Assembly (NCBI GenBank): GCA_038231175.1
Contig: JBBRLU010000030.1
Coordinates: 1-9,635 of the forward strand
Direction: 5' to 3'
From: UBA4729 sp038231175
Lineage (GTDB): Bacteria; Patescibacteriota; Saccharimonadia; Saccharimonadales; UBA4665
DNA length: 9,635 bases
The translations under genes and the position numbers were made by a program. This document shows positions 1 to 7,104 of this stretch, piece after piece (within the stretch, counting starts at the first letter, position 1; each line of letters begins with the position of its first letter). The notes below the pieces were generated by a model. It saw only the letters and a program-made list of their open reading frames with translations. It did no database searches and was not told where the DNA came from.

Positions 1-114
1 ATCATCTAGCCCAATCTCATCGAACGTTCTGGGGTTCGGTGGGGCAATGAAATAACTGTCTCGACTCCGGCCTTTGTTGCTATGAGCGAAGCGACTTCGA
101 GACTCTAGAATCCG
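1..114. other. Upstream intergenic stretch with inverted repeats; possible tail of an earlier gene
   Basis: No gene can be assigned here. One + strand frame is open from base 2 and stops at TAA 53-55. Its last residues read NVLGFGGAMK, which could be the tail of a gene outside the window but is too short to identify. An exact inverted repeat, GTCTCGA at 58-64 and TCGAGAC at 97-103, encloses a smaller hairpin (CGAAG 87-91, loop CGA, CTTCG 95-99). The only nearby ATG in the frame of the next gene is at 82; it encodes MSEATSRL and then hits TAG at 106-108. No Shine-Dalgarno sequence precedes it. On the minus strand one frame is also open through this stretch, but it is short and carries no recognisable motif. 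Confidence 0.35.
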
Positions 115-1245
115 ATTTATCTTGATTACGCCGCTGCGACTCCGCTCGACGAGCAGGTCCTGGCCGCGATGCAGCCCTTTTTAACGACTGAATTTTATAA
201 CCCTTCGGCAACTTACAACGCTGGTCGCAGGGTACAGGCTGCGCTTGATGAGGCCCGCCGTCAAGTTGCCGAAGTCTTAGGCGCCCGGCCCAGTGAGATC
301 ATATTTACGGCCGGCGGTACTGAAGCTAATAACCTGGCTATTCACGGTGTCATGAGTCAGTACCCAGAGTCAAACTTAGTGCTGAGCGCCATCGAGCACA
401 GCGCCGGGCTCAAGCCGGCGGCTAAGTATCACGCCAAGATAGTTGCAGTTGGCGCCGATGGCCTGATTGACCCGGCAGCCGTCGTGGCCGCCATCGATGA
501 CACGACGGTGCTGGTAAGCATCATGTACGCCAACAACGAGATCGGTACCGTCCAGCCGCTACCAGCCATCGCTCGACAATTGGTCACGATTCGGAAGACG
601 CGCCTCAAAAGCGGTAACCGATTGCCGCTACTACTCCATAGCGACGCCTGCCAGGCGCCGAATTACCTCGACATGCAGGCCGCCCGTCTAGGCGTCGACC
701 TGATGAGCCTGAACGGCAGTAAGGTCTACGGTCCCAAACAGTCGGGAGCCTTGTTTGTCAAAGGCGGTATTAGCCTCCAGCCGCTGATTCTGGGTGGTGG
801 TCAGGAACGGGGGCTGCGTTCGGGCACCGAAAACGTCGCCGGTACCGTCGGCTTTGCTGCGGCTTTACAATTAGCCCAGCGATTACGCCCGGCTGAAGTC
901 GCCCGGCTGCAGTCTTTGCAGACAACTTTTATCGAACAGCTCGAAGCTAGTCTGCCGACGATGCGGCTTAATGGCTCGCGCCGCCACCGCTTACCGAACA
1001 ACGTCCACCTGACTTTGGCCGGCATCGATAACGAACGCCTACTGATGCAACTCGACGAACAGGGTATCATGGCCGCCGCCGGTTCGGCCTGCAGCGCTAG
1101 CAGTCAGACGGCCTCGACGGTGTTAGCGGCCCTCGGCCTGAACGCCGAAGCGGCCCGCTCATCGATCCGCTTCAGCCTCGGCCGCCAAACCACGGCCGAG
1201 CAGCTGGAGCGCGTGGTCCAGGTCATGGCGCAGCTGGTAACCTGA
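115..1245 (+). CDS. Cysteine desulfurase (IscS/NifS-type, PLP-dependent class V aminotransferase)
   Basis: This enzyme removes sulfur from L-cysteine as an enzyme persulfide, with alanine as the other product, and feeds tRNA thiolation or Fe-S assembly. The family signatures appear in order, numbered from base 115: IYLDYAAATPLD at the N-terminus, GGTEANN, the cofactor-stacking His95 (AIEHSAG), ANNEIGTVQP, the PLP aspartate in HSDACQA, the Schiff-base Lys203 in NGSKVYGPK, RSGTENV, and the catalytic Cys326 in GSACSASS. The end SIRFSLGRQTT is typical. The residue before the PLP lysine is Ser rather than the usual His. The start is uncertain. Family homology clearly runs upstream of the first in-frame ATG (169), back to ATT at 115, and a TAG lies at 106-108. 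I used ATT 115 because starting at 169 would remove the conserved N-terminal strand. No SufE, IscU or MnmA gene is visible beside it, so its sulfur acceptor is unknown. Family call is secure; pathway is not. Confidence 0.9.
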   Translation: MYLDYAAATPLDEQVLAAMQPFLTTEFYNPSATYNAGRRVQAALDEARRQVAEVLGARPSEIIFTAGGTEANNLAIHGVMSQYPESNLVLSAIEHSAGLKPAAKYHAKIVAVGADGLIDPAAVVAAIDDTTVLVSIMYANNEIGTVQPLPAIARQLVTIRKTRLKSGNRLPLLLHSDACQAPNYLDMQAARLGVDLMSLNGSKVYGPKQSGALFVKGGISLQPLILGGGQERGLRSGTENVAGTVGFAAALQLAQRLRPAEVARLQSLQTTFIEQLEASLPTMRLNGSRRHRLPNNVHLTLAGIDNERLLMQLDEQGIMAAAGSACSASSQTASTVLAALGLNAEAARSSIRFSLGRQTTAEQLERVVQVMAQLVT

Positions 1246-1248
1246 AAC

Positions 1249-1288
1249 GCTTAGTGCCAGCAACCCAGAAGCTTTTACGGCGCTAAGC
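1249..1288. repeat. Inverted repeat between cysteine desulfurase and the ATPase cluster
   Basis: GCTTAGTGCC at 1249-1258 and GGCGCTAAGC at 1279-1288 form a 10-pair stem with one G-T pair around a 20-base loop. It begins 3 bases after the desulfurase stop. No T-run follows on the + strand, so it is a weak intrinsic terminator at best. The right arm touches the -35 hexamer of the next promoter, so it could instead be an operator or a transcript-end processing structure. The sequence does not decide between these. Confidence 0.4.
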
Positions 1289-1302
1289 AAAAGCGGTATA
1301 CT
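1274..1302 (+). promoter_or_regulatory. Sigma70-type promoter of the F1-ATPase cluster, near-leaderless
   Basis: The -35 hexamer is TTTACG (1274-1279, 4 of 6 consensus bases) and the -10 hexamer is TATACT (1297-1302, 5 of 6), with a 17-base spacer. Transcription would be expected to begin around 1308-1310, only about 5 bases before the ATG at 1314. It is the only good promoter seen ahead of the cluster and probably drives everything from 1314 to 7472. Confidence 0.6.
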
Positions 1303-1313
1303 GGGGCCAGATC

Positions 1314-2219
1314 ATGCGCTACCTGACAGCTTTTAAATATTTCGCCGCCGTTATCGCTCTGAGTTTGGTAGTGACGCTTGGCCAGCTGCCCGGCCACGGC
1401 GCCGCCGCTGCCAAGACTTTGACTACCATCAAGCCGCCGCCGACCGCCAGTCCGGTCAATATCACCCAGGCCATCACCCAGAGTTTTAACGCCGACCCGA
1501 GCGTCCAACTGGGCATGATCGTCAAACTGAAAGACAAGGACCCCGGTACCGTCGAGCCCATCACCCAGGCAACGCTGACCAAGCTGTTGGGCGTAGTCGT
1601 GCCGCCTAACGATTCGACGGTTACGATCTCTCCCGCCAGCGCTAAGAAGCAGCAGGTCTTCGTAGCCAGTTCCGGGCAGTACACGACACTTGTCAGTAAC
1701 GAGAACGGAGCTATCAAGGCCGGCGACTACATCACCGCCTCGGCGCTAGCCGGCATCGGTATGAAGGCCGACGAAGGCCAGTCGGTCATCCTCGGTAAGA
1801 GCGCCGGTGCCTTTAGCGGCACGGCCAATGTCATCGGTAAGGTGGCCCTTAAGAATTCGCTGGGTAAGACGACCGAGGTGTCGCTGGGCCGGGTAGCGAT
1901 CATCCTGGACGTGTCACACAACCCCTTGGAATCTAAATCGACTAATTTCGTACCAGGCTTTCTGGCCCGCGTCTCGCAATCAGTCGCCGACAAACAAGTC
2001 AGCGCCGCGCGCATTTATCTGGGCCTGGCGATCCTGGCCCTGACTACTGTTATTACCGCCAATCTGGTCTATGGCGGCGTCCGCAGCGGCATGATTTCCG
2101 TCGGTCGTAATCCGTTGTCCAAAAAGTCGATCATCAAGAGCCTGATCCAAACGGTCGTAGCCGGTTTAATCATTTTCATTGTCGGCGTGCTTGCGGTATA
2201 CTTATTATTAAAGCTTTAG
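1314..2219 (+). CDS. Secreted/membrane-anchored protein with a c-subunit-like C-terminal hairpin (function unknown)
   Basis: I do not recognise a named family for the whole protein. It has 301 residues. Residues 1-33 are a signal peptide (hydrophobic AAVIALSLVVTLG, then AHG/A-rich cleavage region); here the segment reads GHGAAAA. Residues 35-215 form a soluble domain rich in Gly, Val and Thr, with a stretch around 136-160 (AGDYITASALAGIGMKADEG) resembling beta-rich domains seen in secreted patescibacterial proteins. Residues 232-253 and 276-299 are two membrane helices joined by a basic loop containing VGRNPLSKK (263-271). That loop, its position and the topology resemble the GRNP/RQP loop of F-ATPase subunit c, but the second helix has no Asp or Glu. 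The gene is first in the cluster, 21 bases before the b-like gene, where atpB-atpE are usually found. A membrane anchor or scaffold for the ATPase is a plausible inference; a proton-carrying role is not supported. The start at 1314 is supported by the signal peptide and promoter position. Confidence 0.75.
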   Translation: MRYLTAFKYFAAVIALSLVVTLGQLPGHGAAAAKTLTTIKPPPTASPVNITQAITQSFNADPSVQLGMIVKLKDKDPGTVEPITQATLTKLLGVVVPPNDSTVTISPASAKKQQVFVASSGQYTTLVSNENGAIKAGDYITASALAGIGMKADEGQSVILGKSAGAFSGTANVIGKVALKNSLGKTTEVSLGRVAIILDVSHNPLESKSTNFVPGFLARVSQSVADKQVSAARIYLGLAILALTTVITANLVYGGVRSGMISVGRNPLSKKSIIKSLIQTVVAGLIIFIVGVLAVYLLLKL

Positions 2220-2240
2220 CATTATGGTGGATAAACAAAC

Positions 2241-2870
2241 ATGACAATCTGGTGGTTATATTTAATACTTACACTCCTAGCAGCCGTCGGGATCGCCTTC
2301 GTCTGGTTGATCGTCAAAGTCGGTGCCGGCGCTACATCGGCTAAGGGCGCCAAAACCGGGGTCGAATCGATCCAGGAGGCGGCTGACGCCGATGTCGAAC
2401 ACATCTTTAATGAAGATTTCCGCGAAGAGCTGCGTAACCGTGGCCGGCTGCATTTCGAGAAGATTATCGGCGAGAACGCCATGTTCCTACAACAGGATCT
2501 GCGCCTGACGACGTCGCAGCTTAATGAGTACATGAAGACCGAGATCGCCAGCAAGCTGAAAGAAGAGTTCAGAAAATATGAAGAGTCGATCATGGACGCC
2601 AAACAACTGGCCATCGAGTCGATCCAAAAGACTAACGCCGCCATCGACGAGCAACGGGCCCAGATGGGCCAGGCCGTCCAACAGGAAATGCTCGCCGCCA
2701 AGCAGCAGCTGGTCGAGCGCTTCGAACAGAACATGGCCGATATCATCAACCACTACGTGATCGCTGCCATCGGCAATCAGATCGATCTCAATGACCAGCT
2801 GGAATATATCCTGGCCGATCTTGAGGCCAACAAGCAAGCTATCGTCGAGGACATCACCAATGGCGCCTAA
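2241..2870 (+). CDS. atpF: F-type ATPase subunit b-like stator protein
   Basis: A 209-residue protein with one N-terminal membrane helix (about residues 3-27, MTIWWLYLILTLLAAVGIAF then VWLIVKV), followed by a long, charged, mostly helical region (about 45-175) rich in Glu, Lys, Gln and Ala, typical of the dimeric peripheral stalk. In the F-ATPase family subunit b links the membrane sector to delta and the F1 head and resists rotation. Sequence similarity is weak, so the call rests on architecture and on its place directly before delta, alpha, gamma, beta and epsilon. It is longer than the usual 155-180 residues. Only a poor ribosome binding site (GGTGG about 2225-2229) precedes the ATG. Its last 11 bases overlap the delta-like gene, which suggests translational coupling. 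Confidence 0.7.
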   Translation: MTIWWLYLILTLLAAVGIAFVWLIVKVGAGATSAKGAKTGVESIQEAADADVEHIFNEDFREELRNRGRLHFEKIIGENAMFLQQDLRLTTSQLNEYMKTEIASKLKEEFRKYEESIMDAKQLAIESIQKTNAAIDEQRAQMGQAVQQEMLAAKQQLVERFEQNMADIINHYVIAAIGNQIDLNDQLEYILADLEANKQAIVEDITNGA

Positions 2871-3357
2871 GCCGATCGAACTGACGCTACCGTTACTCGT
2901 GACGAGTCCGGTCGACGTCGGGCGCCTGGTCCGCGAAGTCGAAGCGCTTGACAACAGCCTGATGCAGCACGACGTCGTCGGTGGTAGTGAGCCGGTCAAG
3001 ATGCCTAAGACCAGTCTGCTACTTGACGCCATGATCGATGCCAACAGGCTCGTCCTGACCGATCCGACGCAACGACAGCAGGTGCTGCTGTTTCTGCAGG
3101 CCGTCCACGCCAAGGCGCCGGTGATCCACATCAGTTTCAGCGCCGACCCGGCCCCGGCCTTCATCGAGAAATTAATGACTTGGCTGCGCCGCGAAATTAG
3201 CGCCCAGGTCCTGATCACCGTCGGCCTGCAGCCGACTATCGGCGCCGGTTGTCTGGTCCGGACCACTAACAAATTTTATGATTTCTCGCTGCGCCAGAAT
3301 TTTACTAAGAACCGGGCCCTACTGATGGAAAAACTGCGTGAGGCGACGGCCGCATGA
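2860..3357 (+). CDS. atpH: F-type ATPase subunit delta-like (peripheral stalk)
   Basis: A 165-residue protein in the normal atpH position. Its C-terminal half fits subunit delta: a strand VIHISFSAD (88-96), a helix (98-112), a strand QVLITVGL (116-123), then PTIGAGCLVRTTNKFYDFSL (125-144). The last piece corresponds to the family's PSLIGGVRVRVGDxVxDGS element, and a closing helix follows. Delta caps the alpha3beta3 head and binds subunit b. The N-terminal half shows no clear match to the usual six-helix OSCP/delta domain, so this may be a stripped or highly diverged form. I chose ATG 2860 because it overlaps the b stop by 11 bases and has GAGG at 2847-2850. An in-frame ATG at 2791 lies inside the b coding region and is unlikely. 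The end overlaps alpha by ATGA. Confidence 0.7.
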   Translation: MAPKPIELTLPLLVTSPVDVGRLVREVEALDNSLMQHDVVGGSEPVKMPKTSLLLDAMIDANRLVLTDPTQRQQVLLFLQAVHAKAPVIHISFSADPAPAFIEKLMTWLRREISAQVLITVGLQPTIGAGCLVRTTNKFYDFSLRQNFTKNRALLMEKLREATAA

Positions 3358-4943
3358 ACTCTGGCAATCAACACTTCGACCAGTTCATCGCTGCTGGCAA
3401 CCCGATCGGTGAGGTCATCTCGGTCGAGAAATTCCTGATCAAGGCCCGTGGTCTGCAGCCCTGTGCCGTCCACGCCCTGATCATGTTTGATGACGGCAGC
3501 AAGGGCTTCGTGCACCAGGTTCAATCCGATCACGTCGTTATCCTGCACCTTGGCGTCGAGAGCCTGCGCGTCGGCATGGTAGCCGTCGTCCAACACCAGG
3601 AATTAGTCACCAAAGTCGGTAAGGATTACGTCGGCCGCGTCATCTCGGTTACCGGTGAGCCGCTCGATGGCAAGGGCCCGATCGCCACTGCTGCCACCCG
3701 CCAGGTCTTTAACACCGCCCCGACGCTGTACGAGCGTAAGCTGTTGTCGGATCAGCTGGAAAGCGGCATCACCGCCATCGACTCCTTGTTTCCGATCGTC
3801 CGTGGCCAGCGCATGGCCCTGCTCGGCGATAGTAAATCCGGTAAGAGTACGATGGCCACCCAGCTGACAATTAACCAGAAGAACACCGACCAGACGGTGG
3901 TCTATTGCCTGATTGCCAAGCGTCGTTCCGACGTCGACACCTTGCTCAGCCGTCTGCAGGAAGCTGGCGGTATGGAGAAGGCGATCGTCGTCGTGTCGAC
4001 GATGTTCGAATCTTTGATCATGAGCTATCTGGCGCCCTACGTCGCCTGTGCCCACGCCGAATTCTTATGGCAGGACTGCCAACAGGACACCATTATCATC
4101 TACGACGACCTGACCAGCCACGCCCACGCTTACCGGGAAGTGGCGCTGCTGTCGGGCGTCAGCCCTGGTCGTGACTCCTACCCGGGAGACATGTTCTACG
4201 CCCACTCCAGTCTGCTGGAACGGGCCGGCCGATTAGATTCGACGGGCAAATGCCTGACCAGCGTACCGATGGTCCATGCCGCCAACGGCGACATCACGGC
4301 TTACCTACCGACCAACATCATGTCAATCACCGACGGCCAGTGGATCCTCGACATGGATATCTTCCGTAGCGGTGTCCGCCCGGCCATGAACATCGGACTG
4401 AGCGTCACCCGTGCCGGTGGTGTCGGTCATAACAAACGCCAGAAGGGCTACGCCGCCAAAACCCTAAAGACGCTGGCCGATTTCCGTCAAGCTGAGGAAT
4501 TCTCGCACTTCGGCAGCGAATTAGCCGTCGAAGCCAAGCGCGCCTTGGCGACCGGTCACCGCGTCTTCGAGATCCTGACCCAAAGCCCGACCGATACCTA
4601 TTCGCTGATGGCCCAACAACTGATGTTCGACATCATCCTGACCGTCGACGACGGTGAAAGCCTGGACTTGAATACCCTCAAATTAAACTCCAACGAATAT
4701 GGCAAGAAAGTTACCAAAGACGAAGAATTTGACGCCGTCCGGGCCGAGTTAAAACAGAAATGTCTGATCGAGCTGAAAGGCGCCCCAGCTCCGGCGCCTA
4801 CGCCGCCGGCCGAACCACCGGTCGATCCAAATGCGCCAGCCGCTGGTAGCAAAGAAGACAAGAAGGCTAAAAAAGAGGCCGAAAAAGAACAAGAGAAGGC
4901 CGATAAAGCCGCCAAAAAAGAATTAGCCGGAGCCACCGCATGA
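3354..4943 (+). CDS. atpA: F1-ATPase subunit alpha (divergent, with basic C-terminal tail)
   Basis: This is the non-catalytic nucleotide-binding subunit of the alpha3beta3 head. Visible elements: an N-terminal beta-barrel (about 15-90, GEVISVEKF to VGRVISVTGEPLDG), Walker A GDSKSGKST at 158-166 (canonical GDRQTGKT, so altered but with Lys164 kept), a Walker B-like strand TIIIYDDLTSHAHAYRE, PGRDSYPGDMFYAHSSLLERA, and GLSVTRAGG with the arginine finger Arg353. The C-terminal helical domain follows (FSHFGSELA and on). After about residue 475 there is a Pro/Ala-rich linker and then a Lys/Glu/Ala-rich helical tail ending at 529. That tail of about 50 residues is not part of ordinary alpha subunits. 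The N-terminal helix that contacts delta is shortened to about 15 residues. It overlaps delta and gamma by ATGA on both sides. Family identity is certain. Confidence 0.95.
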   Translation: MNSGNQHFDQFIAAGNPIGEVISVEKFLIKARGLQPCAVHALIMFDDGSKGFVHQVQSDHVVILHLGVESLRVGMVAVVQHQELVTKVGKDYVGRVISVTGEPLDGKGPIATAATRQVFNTAPTLYERKLLSDQLESGITAIDSLFPIVRGQRMALLGDSKSGKSTMATQLTINQKNTDQTVVYCLIAKRRSDVDTLLSRLQEAGGMEKAIVVVSTMFESLIMSYLAPYVACAHAEFLWQDCQQDTIIIYDDLTSHAHAYREVALLSGVSPGRDSYPGDMFYAHSSLLERAGRLDSTGKCLTSVPMVHAANGDITAYLPTNIMSITDGQWILDMDIFRSGVRPAMNIGLSVTRAGGVGHNKRQKGYAAKTLKTLADFRQAEEFSHFGSELAVEAKRALATGHRVFEILTQSPTDTYSLMAQQLMFDIILTVDDGESLDLNTLKLNSNEYGKKVTKDEEFDAVRAELKQKCLIELKGAPAPAPTPPAEPPVDPNAPAAGSKEDKKAKKEAEKEQEKADKAAKKELAGATA

Positions 4944-5800
4944 AACGTCCTGCCGAATACGCCCGTGAAGAAATCTCGATGGCGACACTCGTCGAGCTGA
5001 CCAGTGTCTTCGAAGGCATCGCCAGCATGCGCATCGGTCAGATCAAGAACCAGGTATTGCAATCGACCAAGTTCTTTAACGAGATCTGGGCCATCTATAC
5101 CCAGCTGCGTGTCGATAACTTATTCAGTTTTGGCCGCGAGGTCAATAAGGATGTCATCCAGAAGGAACTGTACATAATCATTACGGCCGAAGGTGGCTTC
5201 AGCGGTGACATCGACCAGAAACTGGTCCAATTAATGCTCACCACCTATAAGGAGGAAGAACAGGACATCATGGTCATCGGGCACCACGGTGCCTTACAAT
5301 TGGCGCAGCGCGGGGTGGTCTATAAGAAGTACTTCAAATTACCCAACAAAGACGAGAATATCAACGTCACGCCGATCATCCGACAAGTGCAGCAGTACAA
5401 GTCGACCAAAGTGTTCTATCAGGAATACGTGTCGCTGACGGTCCAGGACGTCAAGCGGATTGAGTTATCGTTGGCCGTCAAGGGCCTTGGCGATACGACC
5501 GAACGACCGGAAGATATTATCTCTGAAGACACCTATATCTTCGAGCCCAGCACCTATACCGTGGCCGCCCACCTGGAACGGTCGATGATGCAGATCGCCG
5601 TCAGTCAGCTGATCCTGGAGTCCAAGTTAGCCCAGTACGCTTCACGGTTCCGGGCCATGAGCGCCTCACACACCCGGGCCGAAGAGTCGCGCGGCGAAAT
5701 CCACATGGCTTTTAACCGGGCTCGTCGCGGGATCAAGGACGAACGCTTAAAAGAAATTATTAACGGTATGAAGAAGAGTAAAGCCGGAGCAGCAAAGTAA
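4940..5800 (+). CDS. atpG: F1-ATPase subunit gamma (central rotor shaft)
   Basis: A 286-residue protein, a normal length for gamma. The N-terminal helix (about 12-60) and C-terminal helix (about 205-270) would form the coiled coil turning inside alpha3beta3. The C-terminal signature is clear: RFRAMSASHTRAEE and then AFNRARRGIKDERLKEII, matching the family's RMxAMxxAxxNA...YNRxRQxxIxxEIxEI. The core segment ITAEGGFSGDIDQKLV (81-96) corresponds to the usual SDRGLCGxxN region, but with its residues largely replaced. The N-terminus lacks the familiar IKxRIxSVxxTxKITxAM wording. ATG 4940 has GGAG at 4929-4932 and overlaps the alpha stop. An in-frame ATG at 4979 (MATLVEL...) would fit the usual family start better in length, so the first 13 residues may be extra. 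The end overlaps beta as TAATG. Confidence 0.92.
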   Translation: MKRPAEYAREEISMATLVELTSVFEGIASMRIGQIKNQVLQSTKFFNEIWAIYTQLRVDNLFSFGREVNKDVIQKELYIIITAEGGFSGDIDQKLVQLMLTTYKEEEQDIMVIGHHGALQLAQRGVVYKKYFKLPNKDENINVTPIIRQVQQYKSTKVFYQEYVSLTVQDVKRIELSLAVKGLGDTTERPEDIISEDTYIFEPSTYTVAAHLERSMMQIAVSQLILESKLAQYASRFRAMSASHTRAEESRGEIHMAFNRARRGIKDERLKEIINGMKKSKAGAAK

Positions 5801-7104
5801 TGGCCGGAGTCGTCATATCAGTCAAAGACCTAGTCGTCCGGGCCCAATTTGACGCCGACAGCCCCAGCGTCAACGAGATCATCGAAGTTAACAATAGCTT
5901 CGGTACCAAATTACTGGTCGACCACCTGGAACCGGGCGGTATCGCCTTCTGTCTGAACGTACGCTCCGACCTGCGCATCATGAAGGGCATGACCGCCGAC
6001 CGGACCCATAAGGGAATTGAGATTCCTGTCGGTGAATTGACGATCGGCCGCATCTTGAACGCCCTCGGCGATCCCCTCGACGGTCAGCCGGCTGTCGTTG
6101 GCCCCGATGTCAAATACAAGGATATCTTGAAGCTACCGGAGCGGACGACTAACTTTTCGGTGTCTAAGCCAGAGATCCTAGAGACCGGTATCAAAGTCAT
6201 CGACTTCTTTACACCGTTCGTCAAAGGCCGTAAGATCGGCATTATCGGTGGTGCCGGTGTCGGTAAGACGGTGCTGACGATGGAGCTGATCAACAACGTC
6301 GCCCGTAGCGGCAGCGGCTTGTCGTTCTTTGCCGGTATCGGTGAGCGTATCCGCGAAGGTCACGAACTCTACGAAACGCTTAAGGAAAATGACCTGCTTA
6401 AAAACACCTGTATGTTCTTTGCCCAGATGAATGAAAACCCGGTCCAGCGGGCCCTGATCGGTATCTCGGCGACGGCCAGCGCCGAATATTTCCGCGATGA
6501 GCAAAAGAAAAACATTTTGTTCTTCGCTGACAATATGTTCCGTTATATCCAGGCCAAGAACGAGATGTCGACCATCCTCGACCAAGTGCCGAACGAAGGT
6601 GGTTACGAGCCGACGATCTTCTCTGACGTCAAGGTCTTGCAGGACCGCTTGAGTTCCAATGAGAACGGTTCCATAACCTCGGTTCAGACCATCTATGTCC
6701 CGGCCGATGACATCTCCGACCCGGCGGTACAGTTTATCCAGCACGAAATGGACTCCATCATCGTCCTGTCCCGTAAGGTGGCCGAGCAAGGAATGCGTCC
6801 GGCGGTCGACCTAAACCTGACCAACTCCAGCTTACTGACGCCCGAAGTCGTCGGCGACCGCCACTACCTACTCAGCGTCCAAGTCCAGGCCTTGTTGCAA
6901 AAATATGAGTCTCTCAAAGGCATTATCGCTATTATCGGTGAAAACGAACTGAGCCCGGCCGACCGCTCTGACTACGCCAAAGCTAAGAAGCTGATCCAAA
7001 ACTTTACCCAGAACATGAACGTCATGACCAAGATGAACGGTGTCCCCGGCGACTTCTTTACCCGTGAAGACACCCTCAAGAGCATCGAAGAAATCATCGT
7101 ATGA
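5800..7104 (+). CDS. atpD: F1-ATPase subunit beta (catalytic, divergent, shortened C-terminus)
   Basis: The catalytic subunit, 434 residues against the usual 460-480. Conserved: Walker A GGAGVGKT at 150-157 (Lys156), the general-base Glu182 and Arg183 in GERIREG, QMNENPVQR with its arginine, the Walker B aspartate in FFADNMFRY, and YVPADDISDPA. These residues support real ATP hydrolysis. Changed: the adenine-stacking Tyr (E. coli Tyr331, in GIYPAVDP) is Arg333 in GMRPAVDL; the glutamate one turn after GER (E. coli Glu192) is Thr; DELSEED is NELSPAD at 382-388; and the protein stops right after the PGxFxxxxDT segment, so it lacks the last 30 or so residues of normal beta. These comparisons use remembered family sequences and need a proper alignment. 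It overlaps gamma (TAATG, with GGAG at 5786-5789) and epsilon (ATGA). Confidence 0.95.
   Translation: MAGVVISVKDLVVRAQFDADSPSVNEIIEVNNSFGTKLLVDHLEPGGIAFCLNVRSDLRIMKGMTADRTHKGIEIPVGELTIGRILNALGDPLDGQPAVVGPDVKYKDILKLPERTTNFSVSKPEILETGIKVIDFFTPFVKGRKIGIIGGAGVGKTVLTMELINNVARSGSGLSFFAGIGERIREGHELYETLKENDLLKNTCMFFAQMNENPVQRALIGISATASAEYFRDEQKKNILFFADNMFRYIQAKNEMSTILDQVPNEGGYEPTIFSDVKVLQDRLSSNENGSITSVQTIYVPADDISDPAVQFIQHEMDSIIVLSRKVAEQGMRPAVDLNLTNSSLLTPEVVGDRHYLLSVQVQALLQKYESLKGIIAIIGENELSPADRSDYAKAKKLIQNFTQNMNVMTKMNGVPGDFFTREDTLKSIEEIIV

Noticed and set aside
58..114. A tRNA or tmRNA gene in the first 114 bases, suggested by the inverted repeats
   Set aside because: Neither strand gives a T-loop, anticodon arm and acceptor stem that agree, and no CCA end is in place.
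2791..2859. ATG 2791 as the delta start
   Set aside because: It lies 80 bases inside the b gene; ATG 2860 gives tight coupling with a GAGG in front.
2487..3272. Long open frame on the minus strand opposite b, delta and the b/delta overlap
   Set aside because: It lies opposite two well-supported genes, has no family motif, and follows from the codon bias of the + strand genes. Similar antisense frames occur opposite alpha and beta.
6178..6789. 203-codon open frame on the minus strand opposite beta
   Set aside because: It overlaps the most conserved part of beta and reads as a low-complexity mirror of it; no ribosome binding site or domain.
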